Shown here: one piece after another, positions 7,490-16,254 of the stretch
Layout of the letters: each line of letters starts with the position of its first letter
Position numbering within the stretch: position 1 is the first letter of the stretch
NCBI GenBank assembly: GCA_030066195.1
Contig: JASJCB010000027.1
Coordinates: 1 to 64,000, forward strand
DNA: 64,000 bases
Reading direction: 5' to 3'
From: Acidobacteriota bacterium
GTDB taxonomy: Bacteria; Acidobacteriota; Holophagae; Acanthopleuribacterales; Acanthopleuribacteraceae
Notes under the pieces: generated by a model
Database searches by the model: none
Seen by the model: only the letters and a program-made list of their open reading frames with translations
Told to the model about the DNA's origin: nothing
Program-made: the position numbers and the translations under genes

Positions 7490-8848
7490 ATGGCCTCCAA
7501 GATTCTCATCGTTGACGATGAACCGCATTTGGAAATCGTGATTCGCCAACTCTTCCGCAGGCGAATCAAAAGCGGTGAGCTGTCCTTCCTTTTCGCGCCT
7601 CAAGGTGAAGAGGCTTTGCGTACGCTGAACGAACACGGCGATATCGATGTGGTGTTCAGCGATATCAACATGCCCGTGATGAACGGTCTGACGCTGCTCA
7701 AGCGGCTCAACGAAAACTATCCGCTGGTGCGCACCGTGGTCATTACCGCTTACGGCGACATGAAGAACATCCGCACGGCCATGAATCACGGCGCCTTCGA
7801 CTTCCTGAACAAGCCCATCAATTTCAATGATTTGAAAATTACCCTGGACAAAACGCTCAAGCATGTCCGACAGATCAAGGAACTGCATGACGAGCGCCGG
7901 CAACGATTCCTGGCCGAGAAGTTGGGCGAGATGAATCGTTCGGTAACTTCCACCTTGCATTTGGACAAGGTGTTGGACCTGTATCTTGCCAAACTGGTCG
8001 AGGTTTTCGAATGTGAGCATGCCTTCGTCTGTCACCGCAAGAAAGGGGAAAAAGCCATCATCCTGGCCCATCACGGCCGGGGCTCCTGCGAGGATCTGCC
8101 TATCGAACTCGCCGGTAGAGCCGGATTGAATGAAGACGGGCCGTTTTACGCCGGTGTTCTCGATCACGACGGCAAGACCTCCGCCCTGTTGGAACTGGCC
8201 CTGGCGAACGGCAATGACGACGGGGACAGCGTCTTCCTCATGCGACCCGGCGACAAGCCCTTCAGCGCCGACGAGAGTCAAATGGCCGTCTCCCTGACCG
8301 GGGAAGCCGCCGCTTCGATCTCCAACGCCCGCCTCTTTGAAGAAGTCCGAACCCTCGCCACCACCGACGGATTGACGGGACTTTACAATCGAAGGCACTT
8401 TTTAGAACTGGCCGGTAAAGAAGTCGTTCGTTCATGCCGTTACGGCAACCCCCTGTCCACCATCATGCTCGACCTGGACCACTTCAAGCAAGTCAATGAC
8501 CGGCACGGGCACCCCGTCGGCGATGAGGTTCTACAAGCCGTCGCCCGCGTGATTCTGGAAACCTGCCGCAAAACCGATATCAGCAGTCGCTACGGCGGCG
8601 ATGAAATGATCATCTTGCTGATCGAGACAGATTGTCGCCTGGCCGGTGAGATTGCCGAGCGCCTGCGCGAAAGCGTGGCGCACCTATCGCTGACAAACCA
8701 CCGGAACGAACCGCTGAGCATTACCGTCAGCCTGGGCGTGGCCCAACTGGATACCGCCAACGACAGCCTGGCCGATTTATTGGAACGGGTGGACCTGCGC
8801 TTGCTCTCCGCCAAGAAAAACGGCCGCAATCGCGTTCAGATGGAATGA
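7490..8848 (+). CDS. Response regulator with GAF and GGDEF domains (diguanylate cyclase)
   Basis: A 452-residue protein. Receiver domain at 1-125 (ILIVDDE, phosphoacceptor D58 in FSDINMP, switch residues VITA and NKP). A coiled linker and GAF-like domain occupy about 130-285. The GGDEF domain is at 290-450 (TTDGLTGLYNRR, DLDHFKQVND, active-site loop GGDEM at 369-373). GGDEM is a tolerated variant of GG(D/E)EF. An RxxD inhibitory site is present at 360-363, five residues before the loop, so product inhibition is expected. It should make c-di-GMP in the cytosol in response to phosphorylation. The start is the ATG with AGGG about 9 nt upstream; the long in-frame extension upstream overlaps the divergent GT2 gene. 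Confidence 0.93.
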   Translation: MASKILIVDDEPHLEIVIRQLFRRRIKSGELSFLFAPQGEEALRTLNEHGDIDVVFSDINMPVMNGLTLLKRLNENYPLVRTVVITAYGDMKNIRTAMNHGAFDFLNKPINFNDLKITLDKTLKHVRQIKELHDERRQRFLAEKLGEMNRSVTSTLHLDKVLDLYLAKLVEVFECEHAFVCHRKKGEKAIILAHHGRGSCEDLPIELAGRAGLNEDGPFYAGVLDHDGKTSALLELALANGNDDGDSVFLMRPGDKPFSADESQMAVSLTGEAAASISNARLFEEVRTLATTDGLTGLYNRRHFLELAGKEVVRSCRYGNPLSTIMLDLDHFKQVNDRHGHPVGDEVLQAVARVILETCRKTDISSRYGGDEMIILLIETDCRLAGEIAERLRESVAHLSLTNHRNEPLSITVSLGVAQLDTANDSLADLLERVDLRLLSAKKNGRNRVQME

Positions 8849-8894
8849 ACTTTTTTCAACCCTAAAATGGGTAGTTCCGCTTAATACGACCCTG

Positions 8895-8921
8895 AAAACG
8901 GTTCACAACACCGTTTTTTTT
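8895..8921 (+). terminator. Rho-independent terminator of the diguanylate cyclase gene
   Basis: Stem AAAACGGT/ACCGTTTT with a 7-nt loop runs straight into a run of eight T, 47 nt after the stop. Confidence 0.9.
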
Positions 8922-9048
8922 CGTATACAATGTGAGCTTTCAAGGATTGAAGCTCGCGTCACGGTTCAATACCGAATCCGAACCGCGGGGCCTTGGTTGC
9001 CATTAACCTCGAATTCGGTTCCGGGACATCGGCAGGCGGTTCCCAACC

Positions 9049-10299
9049 ATGGTGGAGGATGAAGGAGTGAATGTAACGCAACACCAAGTCACCGGGTTCG
9101 GCATGGAGCATTTGATGACAGCTCGGTGCGTGCGGGAGCAGTGTAAAAAAATATTGGATCTGGCCAGGGACGGCGGTACCCATTTCGAGTTGCACGACGA
9201 GCGTTTGGGCAAGGCCGCCGATTATGTAGTCAATCTGATTCGCCGAACCTGGCCGAACATGGACGTCCCGCCCCACTCCCGCTGGCGCCGGCTGAATGCC
9301 GAGGGTCTCGACCGGAACCAAATCCTTGCCGAAATGCTTGTCGACGTGGACCCCATGGAAGCGGCCAGGACCCGTGTGGACCTGGTCCTGGTTTCACTGC
9401 TGATGGACTCGGGCGCCGGTAACCTGTGGACCTACCGGGACCATATGGAAGGCAGTCGACGCGGTCGTTCCGAGGGATTGGCCTGCGCGGGCTTCGACAT
9501 GTTCTGCGCCGGCGCTTTTTCCAGCGATCCCAACCAACCGCTTCGGGTAGATGCCGAAGCCTTGCAAGAGCTGACCCTGCAACAACTGGAACACGGCTTC
9601 CAGGTAACCGCTGAAAACTCGCTGAACGGCATCACCGACCGGCTGAACCAATTGCATGCCTTGGGTCGCCTGCTGGCGGAAAGAGAATCGCTGTTTCCCG
9701 ACGGCAGGCCCGGTAACCTGGTGGACGAGTTGGCGGCTCGACACGGCAAGCGAATGCGCACGGAAGCCGTCTTCCGCCTGGTTTTGGAAGCATTCGACGA
9801 GATCAGGCCCACCCGCCTGATGGTGAATGGTGTTCGGTTGAGCGATGTCTGGCATCATCCCGCCCTCGGCGAAGAAGGCAATCCCGAGGCCTATATCCCC
9901 TTCCACAAATTGTCCCTGTGGATGACCTACTCCATGCTGGAACCCATGATCGCCGCCGATTTCCACCTCCTGCTGCCCTCCGAATTACCGGGGCCGGCCA
10001 ATTACCGCAACGGCGGGCTATTCCTGGACCTGGGCGTGTTTGTGCCGCGCCGCCCGGAAACGGCTTCCGAGACCCATGAGGTCTCCTCCGAACTGGTGGT
10101 GGAATGGCGCGCCTTGACGGTGGCCTATTTGGATAAAATGGCCGAGGCGGTTCGCTTTCGCCTCGATTTAAGCGATCATACCCTGCCCTTTACCTCGGTG
10201 CTGGAAGCCACCTGGCGGGCCGGCCGGACCGCAGCGCTGGAAACGCGCGCCGACGGCTCACCGCCGTTGATCATCGAAAACGACGGCAATATTCTCTAG
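9049..10299 (+). CDS. URC4/Urg3 family protein (DUF1688)
   Basis: A 416-residue DUF1688 protein, related to fungal URC4/Urg3 of the uracil catabolism (URC) pathway. Recognisable parts are the N-terminal TARCVREQCKKILDLARDG, LVSLLMDSGAGNLWTYRD in the middle and IPFHKLSLWMTYSMLEP near the C-terminus. In organisms with the full pathway it sits beside uracil phosphoribosyltransferase or GTP cyclohydrolase II-like genes; none is here. The ATG at 9049 is given, but a GTG at 9067 has the better ribosome binding site (GGAGG at 9054-9058). The stop TAG shares the palindrome CTAG with the stop of the convergent gene. Confidence 0.85.
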   Translation: MVEDEGVNVTQHQVTGFGMEHLMTARCVREQCKKILDLARDGGTHFELHDERLGKAADYVVNLIRRTWPNMDVPPHSRWRRLNAEGLDRNQILAEMLVDVDPMEAARTRVDLVLVSLLMDSGAGNLWTYRDHMEGSRRGRSEGLACAGFDMFCAGAFSSDPNQPLRVDAEALQELTLQQLEHGFQVTAENSLNGITDRLNQLHALGRLLAERESLFPDGRPGNLVDELAARHGKRMRTEAVFRLVLEAFDEIRPTRLMVNGVRLSDVWHHPALGEEGNPEAYIPFHKLSLWMTYSMLEPMIAADFHLLLPSELPGPANYRNGGLFLDLGVFVPRRPETASETHEVSSELVVEWRALTVAYLDKMAEAVRFRLDLSDHTLPFTSVLEATWRAGRTAALETRADGSPPLIIENDGNIL

Positions 10300-10940
10300 G
10301 CAATTGAGTCCACCGAGGTGCCGGTTCGGGCAATTTCACTGAATCCCAGCCAGATGAAGAACAGGTTGGAGGCCAGCAACATCACCAGTAGCGCGACCGA
10401 CCACCGGCTGGTGGTTCGTCCCCCACCCAGCAGAACGCGCGGGTCCGGCCGGTAATTCTCCACCATGGCGGCAAATCTGGGTGTGTGGCGATAAAAGGAT
10501 TCGCGGGGGCCCACCATGACGAACAAGACCACCATGTCCGAATCGCTGCGGTCGCCGATAGCCAACAGGTGGTTCGGAAAGGCAGACTTGTCCTCGATGT
10601 GAAAAATCTCGATGGTAGGACTCAATTGACCGCTGCTTTGATCGACGCGTTGAAAATTAGAGGGATTTAAACCCAACCGGCCGATTGCCTTCGCATAGAG
10701 TTGTTCCAGGTCCCCCGATGAGTGGAACTCGAAGCCGAAGAAGGTGCGGCCGTCAATGCTCTGTCCGCGCACGGCGACATAATCCTGCCGGGTGGAAATG
10801 TACTCGAAGTTGGTGGTCAGGGTAGCCGGTACCGGAAGCGTACCGCCGTTGCGCAGGTTCAAGGTTACGTAATAATCCTCACTTGTCGCATCCTGAGGGG
10901 GATTAACGTAACCTAGTGTTGCGAATAGCAGCCAGAGCAT
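10296..10940 (-). CDS. Hypothetical membrane-anchored protein
   Basis: A 214-residue protein I do not recognise. It starts with a short hydrophobic stretch (MLWLLFATLGYV) that could be a weak signal peptide, has a soluble central domain rich in beta-type sequence, and ends with a membrane helix (SVALLVMLLASNLFFIWLGFS) plus a short tail. The likely arrangement is an extracytoplasmic domain held by a C-terminal anchor. The start overlaps the end of the upstream XRE fusion gene by 38 bp, so the two are coupled and may work together. Confidence 0.7.
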   Translation of the reverse strand: MLWLLFATLGYVNPPQDATSEDYYVTLNLRNGGTLPVPATLTTNFEYISTRQDYVAVRGQSIDGRTFFGFEFHSSGDLEQLYAKAIGRLGLNPSNFQRVDQSSGQLSPTIEIFHIEDKSAFPNHLLAIGDRSDSDMVVLFVMVGPRESFYRHTPRFAAMVENYRPDPRVLLGGGRTTSRWSVALLVMLLASNLFFIWLGFSEIARTGTSVDSIA

Positions 10941-11970
10941 CGACGAATTCCTTTTCCCCGATAATTTGCAGGGAGCGGGAACGTTCCCTGGCCGTACCGG
11001 CGAACTGGTCCAGTATATCATCCACCAACATCTTATGCAGGGCCTCGTACTGGCGGAAGGTGATGTCGAACTGAGCCGCCCGGCGTTGCAGGTTCTCTTC
11101 CCTGATCTCGCGTACCCGACGCCGCTGGGTTTGGGCCACCTTGGAGGCGCCGCCCACACCGCCTGTTTCACCGAGCAGGGTGCCCAGGGTAACCTCCAGG
11201 GCTACCGCCAGTTTATGCAGCGCGGGCAGGCCGATATTGGAAAGTTCCTCGATCTGTTGCTGGGTAAAGTCGATCTTGCCCAGGTCGATATCGCTGTCCT
11301 CGTACTCCGCGAGTTCCTCGCGGATGGTATCGAAGGGTTTCTCCAGCAGGGTCAGGTGCTCCGGCCGCAGACCGGTGGTATCGGCCAGTTCCTCGATGCT
11401 CATTTTGCGTTTGGTCCGCCACTTGCGCAACTGCTTGCCCACATCGGTGAAGGGAATCCCCGAACTACTGGTCGCGTTCTCCAGTTCCGTTAGAACCTTT
11501 TCCACCATTTCGAAGATCTGAGGCTTCAAATCGCGCCATTCGCGGTACTGGATGTAGTATTTGCCCAGATGGGCTTTGACCGCGTTGGAGGGCGTGCCGA
11601 CCAGGAAACGCGACAGGGTTTCCTCGCGAGAGAAGATGATGATGGGCTTGCCCAGCGATGTGGCCATTTCCACCTCGCCGCCGATACCGAAACTGGTGTG
11701 ATCGGCGCAGACCAACATGAAATTGGATTCCACGACCCGTATGCGGTCCAACAGGTAAACGTGTTCTGCCGTCATGGTGTCCCGTACTTCCGGCGAGGTG
11801 ACCAGTGACGGAATATACAAGCGCGTGTGAAAGGGAGGATCGGCCAGGGCTTTACCCATCTTCTCGACCAGATTGCGAATACGGCCTTTTTCCCGAGGCG
11901 GACAGCGGGTGATGGGCTCCGAAACATAGGCCAGGTTTTTATATACGGGGGGGTCCAATCGTTTTGGCAT
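10903..11970 (-). CDS. Nucleoside 2-deoxyribosyltransferase-like domain fused to an XRE-type HTH
   Basis: A 355-residue fusion. Residues about 10-165 resemble nucleoside 2-deoxyribosyltransferases and related nucleotide-binding folds: AYVSEPIT at the first strand, FMLVCADHTSFGIGGEVEMA with E99 where the family has its catalytic Glu, then GKPIIIF. Residues about 175-265 are an XRE-type helix-turn-helix (VGKQLRKWRTKRKMSIEELA...LHKLAVALEVTLGTLLG), split by an insertion of roughly 38 residues after the recognition helix. A basic coiled C-terminus follows. It may be a transcription factor that senses a nucleotide or nucleoside; whether it is catalytic is unknown. It is followed by an overlapping membrane protein gene. 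Confidence 0.75.
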   Translation of the reverse strand: MPKRLDPPVYKNLAYVSEPITRCPPREKGRIRNLVEKMGKALADPPFHTRLYIPSLVTSPEVRDTMTAEHVYLLDRIRVVESNFMLVCADHTSFGIGGEVEMATSLGKPIIIFSREETLSRFLVGTPSNAVKAHLGKYYIQYREWRDLKPQIFEMVEKVLTELENATSSSGIPFTDVGKQLRKWRTKRKMSIEELADTTGLRPEHLTLLEKPFDTIREELAEYEDSDIDLGKIDFTQQQIEELSNIGLPALHKLAVALEVTLGTLLGETGGVGGASKVAQTQRRRVREIREENLQRRAAQFDITFRQYEALHKMLVDDILDQFAGTARERSRSLQIIGEKEFVDALAAIRNTRLR

Positions 11971-12091
11971 AGTTCCCTTTACCTTTGCGACAAAAGCCTA
12001 CTTCTGAATGTGACCCTCTTATTGTAAACCATATAGTGTCGTCTTGGGTACCACCTACCAGATCATGGGGTGGGATTTGAAACGGGGTTTT

Positions 12092-13186
12092 TCAAAACGA
12101 CTCCCCCTGGCCGAAGGGCAGCCACAGTTGCACCTCGCGTTTGATGTCGGTGCGTTCCAGGTTGCTGACCGTGATGCCCAGCAGGCGTACCCGGCGTTTT
12201 AAGGCCTCGGTCTCCTTCAGGTGGCTTATGGCCACGCGGAACAGAACATCGGCCTTGAAGACATAATTGTCCAGCGTATGGGCGCGGGTGATGGTGTCGA
12301 AGTCCGGGTAACGCAGCTTCAGGGTGACCGTTTTGCCCGACAGCTTGCCCTTTTTCAAGCGCCGCTCCAATTCTTTGGCCAGGGTCTTGAGAATATGCGC
12401 CATTTCCTCCTCGGTTTCCAGGTCGTCCACGAAGGTTTCCTCGACGCCGACCGATTTCCGCTCCCGATGCGGCACCACTTCCCGATCGTCCTGACCTCGT
12501 GAAATCTTGTAGTAATAGGCGCCCGTTTTGCCGAAGTGGCGGATCAATTCGCGCTCCGTTCTTTGGCGCAGATCCGCACCGGTGTAGATACCCAATTCGT
12601 GCATGCGTTTCTCGGTTGCCTTGCCGATGCCGTGGAACTTGCCGATGGGCAGTTGCTCGATAAAGCTCAGCACCCGTTTGGGTGGAATGACGAAGATTCC
12701 GTTGGGTTTGTTGATATCGGAAGCCACCTTGGCCAGGAACTTGTTGGGCGCTACGCCGGCGGATGCGGTGAGCCGGGTTTTTTGGAAGATGCGGGAGCGA
12801 ATCTCATTGGCAATCAAGGTGGCCGACGGATTGCCTTTTTTATTTTCGGTCACGTCCAGATAAGCTTCATCCAGGGACAGCGGCTCCACCAATTCGGTAT
12901 AGTCCAGGAAGATTTCCCGAATCTGGCCTGAGACTGAGCGATAGACATCGAAGCGCGCGGGAACGAAGACGGCATGCGGGCAGCGTTTCTGCGCCTGCAA
13001 AGAGGGCATGGCGGAATGGATGCCGAAGCGACGCGCCTCGTAACTGGCCGCGGCCACAACGCCGCGTTTCCCCGGACGTCCGCCCACGACCACGGGTTTC
13101 CCGCGCAGGTGGGGAAAGTCCCGTTGCTCTACGGATGCAAAAAAAGCATCCATATCGATGTGGATGATTTTACGGACGCCCGACAT
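12092..13186 (-). CDS. dinB: DNA polymerase IV (Y-family)
   Basis: A 364-residue translesion polymerase. The first metal-binding motif is HIDMDAFFASVEQRD, the second is SLDEAYLDVT, and the F-F pair carries the usual aromatic steric gate. The little finger domain fills the C-terminal third. The end, QLWLPFG, matches a beta-clamp binding peptide. The ATG at 13186 is chosen because MSGVRKIIHIDMDAFF is the normal N-terminus and GAGG lies 7 nt upstream; the longer frame overlaps the PilZ gene. The PilZ gene lies immediately upstream on the same strand. No LexA-type box was recognised. Confidence 0.95.
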   Translation of the reverse strand: MSGVRKIIHIDMDAFFASVEQRDFPHLRGKPVVVGGRPGKRGVVAAASYEARRFGIHSAMPSLQAQKRCPHAVFVPARFDVYRSVSGQIREIFLDYTELVEPLSLDEAYLDVTENKKGNPSATLIANEIRSRIFQKTRLTASAGVAPNKFLAKVASDINKPNGIFVIPPKRVLSFIEQLPIGKFHGIGKATEKRMHELGIYTGADLRQRTERELIRHFGKTGAYYYKISRGQDDREVVPHRERKSVGVEETFVDDLETEEEMAHILKTLAKELERRLKKGKLSGKTVTLKLRYPDFDTITRAHTLDNYVFKADVLFRVAISHLKETEALKRRVRLLGITVSNLERTDIKREVQLWLPFGQGESF

Positions 13187-13217
13187 GCTGTCGCCTCGGG
13201 GGCTGCCTGGTCCCTTG

Positions 13218-13550
13218 TTATTTGAAAAGATCTTCCAGAAATTCCAGCAATTGCTCTCCGGACAATTCCTGAACCGTTTCGAATTCCAGGCCGAGTTTGA
13301 AGCCGCCTTCATTCTCGGGTTTACAGTGGCGAACCACGGCCCGAGCATGAATCAGGTCGGAATACTGCGGCAGTTCGAATTCAACCATGACCTTCACACC
13401 GGCATCGTATAGTTTGTCGGTGTCGATGAGAATGCCGCCGGCGCTGATATTCTCGATAGCAAAGGGATGAAAGTCCTCGTCACTGTCGACCGGCTTCATC
13501 CAGAAGATCATATCGGTTCCAAACCGTTCGAAATTTCTTCGATTGCGCAT
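13218..13550 (-). CDS. PilZ domain protein
   Basis: A 110-residue single-domain PilZ protein. The N-terminal RRNFER supplies the RxxxR motif and ENISAGG the (D/N)xSxxG motif, both used to bind c-di-GMP; the rest fits the PilZ beta barrel. It probably acts as a small c-di-GMP adaptor. It lies 31 bp upstream of dinB on the same strand, a neighbourhood without obvious functional sense. A diguanylate cyclase is encoded about 5 kb away. Confidence 0.88.
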   Translation of the reverse strand: MRNRRNFERFGTDMIFWMKPVDSDEDFHPFAIENISAGGILIDTDKLYDAGVKVMVEFELPQYSDLIHARAVVRHCKPENEGGFKLGLEFETVQELSGEQLLEFLEDLFK

Positions 13551-13658
13551 GACTAACCTCGGATAAAGGGACTCTATTTACTTATCGTCCCATTGGTCTT
13601 TTTCGATAAGTGGAAACCGGCAACCGAGGAGGCCCGGCGCCGTATAAAAGAGAGCTTT

Positions 13659-13674
13659 GTGAGAGTATTCTCAC
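13659..13674. promoter_or_regulatory. Perfect 16-bp dyad upstream of the MetF-like gene
   Basis: GTGAGAGTATTCTCAC (6-bp arms, 4-nt centre) lies 70 bp before the ATG at 13744 and 10 bp after a TATAAA at 13643-13648. It could be an operator or an mRNA hairpin. Its spacing differs from the iron boxes further right (N4 instead of N5). Confidence 0.4.
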
Positions 13675-13743
13675 GGGCTGCTTGATTTATGGCCTCTCCT
13701 TCCGTTAAGAATAGAGAAGAGCGCTTCACCCAGGATACCGCAC

Positions 13744-14883
13744 ATGCCCCTTTTCAACCACTCCCATGAAGCAGAAATCAAGTCCAAGAACCATACCATG
13801 ACAGGATACGTGTACTCGCTGGAAGATTGTTTCAGGCGATGTATCCCGGTTACTTCCATCGAATTCAACCCGCCGCCCGTCTCCACGCCGGTCAAGCAGC
13901 AGGCCGATTACTGGCTGAACCTGGAAAACCCGGACGAGGAAGACCGCAAGATCCTGAAGACCATGAAGGCCAAGATCAAGGCCATGATTCGCTGTCGGCA
14001 TTCCGGTTCATTTATGTCCGTCACCGATTCGGCGGCCGGTATTCCCCGTATCAACAACCTGGAAATGCTGCGCTTGTTCGAGGACCCCGGTTTCTGTCGG
14101 CGTCATTTGGACCAGGCGCCCGCCGGCTGGGAACACAAACGCGTGATCCTTCACCTGACCCGCAATCACAGCGTGGCCTGGACGCGCGCCTTCCTGAAAC
14201 GGGTGCGTTCGCTGGGTTTCGACCAGTTGCTGCTGATTACCGGCGATCCCCTGAAGGACGTCCGTCTGAAGACAGTCACCGCCGAGGATGCCCTGACGTT
14301 GGACGAGACGGCCGCGCGGGAGGTTAGGCTGAAGAACAGCATCGAACTGCTGCGCTTCGTTCAGGCCGTCGAACCCGATCTCTACCCCGGAGCGGCCCAT
14401 AACCCCTTCATGAAGCGTGAGGTCGCCCACAAACACCTCCTGAACAAAGTGGACGCCGGCGCCCGCTTCCTGATTACGCAACCGGTTTCCTATTATGATG
14501 AATGCTGGCGCGTGATGGCCGAGTTCGAGGAATTCCGCAAGCAACGTCAGATCGACATTCCCATAATTCTGGGCGTGTTCAACTACGCGGTGCCTTGCAC
14601 CTCGCACGGTTACAAACCGGAGGTCTTCGAGAAGCGCCATAAATTCTGGAAAAAGCTGTTCGGTTTCGTTCCCACCGGTGTTCGTACCGATTATGACTTG
14701 GGCTTAAACGGGATCGAGATCCTGGCTCGTTCCATCAATAAACTGAAACGCATGGGATATTTCCATTTCGATGTCATGAACGCGGAGCGCAACGGCTACT
14801 CGGTAGTGCTGAAGGGCCGCAACTTCACACGCGAGTTGGATCGTCTGGTGGGCGTCTTCCAGCATGACAAACCTGGGATCTAG
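13744..14883 (+). CDS. Methylenetetrahydrofolate reductase family protein
   Basis: A 379-residue protein with the MetF TIM-barrel pattern: SIEFNPPPVSTP near the N-terminus (folate-binding Glu strand), SVTDSAAG, VILHLTRNHS in place of the usual HLTCRD-type strand, LLLITGDPLKD, and GARFLITQPVSYYD near the C-terminal end. It is longer and more diverged than canonical MetF, with an insertion around residues 60-80. It may be a true 5,10-methylene-THF reductase (FAD-dependent, methionine synthesis) or a paralogue with another pterin substrate. The SDR gene follows after 26 bp, so both are likely co-transcribed. Confidence 0.75.
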   Translation: MPLFNHSHEAEIKSKNHTMTGYVYSLEDCFRRCIPVTSIEFNPPPVSTPVKQQADYWLNLENPDEEDRKILKTMKAKIKAMIRCRHSGSFMSVTDSAAGIPRINNLEMLRLFEDPGFCRRHLDQAPAGWEHKRVILHLTRNHSVAWTRAFLKRVRSLGFDQLLLITGDPLKDVRLKTVTAEDALTLDETAAREVRLKNSIELLRFVQAVEPDLYPGAAHNPFMKREVAHKHLLNKVDAGARFLITQPVSYYDECWRVMAEFEEFRKQRQIDIPIILGVFNYAVPCTSHGYKPEVFEKRHKFWKKLFGFVPTGVRTDYDLGLNGIEILARSINKLKRMGYFHFDVMNAERNGYSVVLKGRNFTRELDRLVGVFQHDKPGI

Positions 14884-14909
14884 CAAGGTCTCCAATCCGG
14901 GAGGCAGCC

Positions 14910-15815
14910 ATGGCGCCTTGGAAACCCGGCGGCAGCGATGACAACCGGGTCGTATTGGTTACCGGCACAAGTAAAGGCATAGGTCTGGCCCTGGCTCATG
15001 CGCTGACTCGCGGCCACAAACGCCTGGTGCTCACAGCTCGAGCCTCCTCGTTGGATCGTCTGGCCGAGGCGGGGATTCAGGAAGATGAACGCGTGATGGT
15101 GCGCGCGCTGGATGTTACTCACGGCGAGCAGGCCAATGCCCTGGTTGCCGAGGTCGAGGCTCGGTGGGGCGGCGTCGACGTTCTGGTCAATAACGCCGCG
15201 ATTTGCTATCGCGCCGTTATGGAACACCTTGCCGATGAGCATGAAGAGGATCAATTCCACACCAACTACCTGGGGCCGCTGCACCTGGTTCGCCTGGTTT
15301 TACCCGGTATGCGTGCCCGACGTCGGGGTCACATCATCAACCTGTCCTCCGTGGGAGGCATGATGGCCATGCCTACCATGGGCGGCTATTCAGCCTCCAA
15401 ATTCGCGCTGGAGGGCGCCTCCGAGGCGCTTTGGTACGAGTTGCGGCCCTGGAACATCCGCGTCACGCTGGTGGAGCCCGGCTTCGTCCACTCCGATTCC
15501 TTCAAGAATGCCCTTTTCACGCCGCGTAGCGAGGCCTCCTACGGCAGAGTGGACGACGAATACCACGCCTACTACACCAACCTGATCGGGCTGATCACGC
15601 GCATGATGAACGGTTCGCCCACCACGCCCGAGGACATCGCTCGCATCATCATCGAGACCATGGACAGGCGCAACCCGCCGCTTCGCCGATCGGCCACATG
15701 GGACGCCGTCTTCTTCTCGATGATGCGCCGCCTGTTGCCCCAGCGCCTCTACCACCTGGTGCTTTACAGAGGTCTCCCCAACATCCGCCGCTGGGTTCCG
15801 AGCGATAGAAAGTGA
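14910..15815 (+). CDS. SDR family oxidoreductase
   Basis: A 301-residue classical short-chain dehydrogenase/reductase. Cofactor motif TGTSKGIG at 18-25, NNAA at 94-97, catalytic Ser in INLSS (about 146), and Y160/K164 in YSASK. The C-terminal 80 residues are longer than in minimal SDRs and basic. GGGAGG lies 5 nt before the ATG. Its substrate is unknown; the neighbour is a MetF-like gene. Confidence 0.9.
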   Translation: MAPWKPGGSDDNRVVLVTGTSKGIGLALAHALTRGHKRLVLTARASSLDRLAEAGIQEDERVMVRALDVTHGEQANALVAEVEARWGGVDVLVNNAAICYRAVMEHLADEHEEDQFHTNYLGPLHLVRLVLPGMRARRRGHIINLSSVGGMMAMPTMGGYSASKFALEGASEALWYELRPWNIRVTLVEPGFVHSDSFKNALFTPRSEASYGRVDDEYHAYYTNLIGLITRMMNGSPTTPEDIARIIIETMDRRNPPLRRSATWDAVFFSMMRRLLPQRLYHLVLYRGLPNIRRWVPSDRK

Positions 15816-16072
15816 TAGCGGGTCTGCCGTTTCGACGCGGTCTCCGCGCCAAAGACGACGGACCTTTTCGAGGCAGTGATCGAGTTTGTTTGTCTCCGTT
15901 GGGGATTCGTATGTATGCCGATGCAGTAAAGTTGTTTTATCGCAAGCACTTTACTTGTTCCGTGAGTTTCGTCTTTACCTGCGCTGCAAATAGGGAAAAA
16001 GCCGGCATCCCCCTTGCTTACTATAGCGTGACAACAGGAAAAGGAATCAGTCCTATTTAACCTCTCTCCTTA

Positions 16073-16115
16073 CCCCCTGAAGCTCGGAAGGCTCTTCAGG
16101 GGGATTTCTTTTTTT
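16073..16115 (+). terminator. Strong rho-independent terminator
   Basis: A 10-bp stem CCCCCTGAAG/CTTCAGGGGG with an 11-nt loop is followed by ATTTCTTTTTTT. It lies about 260 nt after the SDR stop. The stretch 15816-16072 before it and 16116-16189 after it hold no supported gene. Confidence 0.9.
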
Positions 16116-16189
16116 GGAGTATCCTCAAGGTTTGGTTTCGTTTTCCAACTAAATAAACCTTTACCCTGAAGCTGGTTACAAGATTTATC

Positions 16190-16222
16190 TTGACGCGGCC
16201 ATGCCATATCTCTACATTTGTA
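16190..16222 (+). promoter_or_regulatory. blaI promoter with overlapping BlaI/MecI-type operator
   Basis: A -35 TTGACG (16190-16195) and a -10 TACATT (16213-16218) are separated by exactly 17 bp. The -10 lies inside TACATTTGTA (16213-16222), which matches the TACA-N2-TGTA core of BlaI/MecI operators; the dyad extends outward as TATCT and AGATA. This strongly suggests autorepression of the blaI-M56 operon. Confidence 0.85.
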
Positions 16223-16254
16223 GATATAACGTGCCTGGTGTCGAGGTGTGAACC

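Noticed and set aside
15812..16060. 82-codon gene after the SDR gene
   Set aside because: Overlaps the SDR stop, has no ribosome binding site and no recognisable sequence; it lies in the long 3' region before the terminator.
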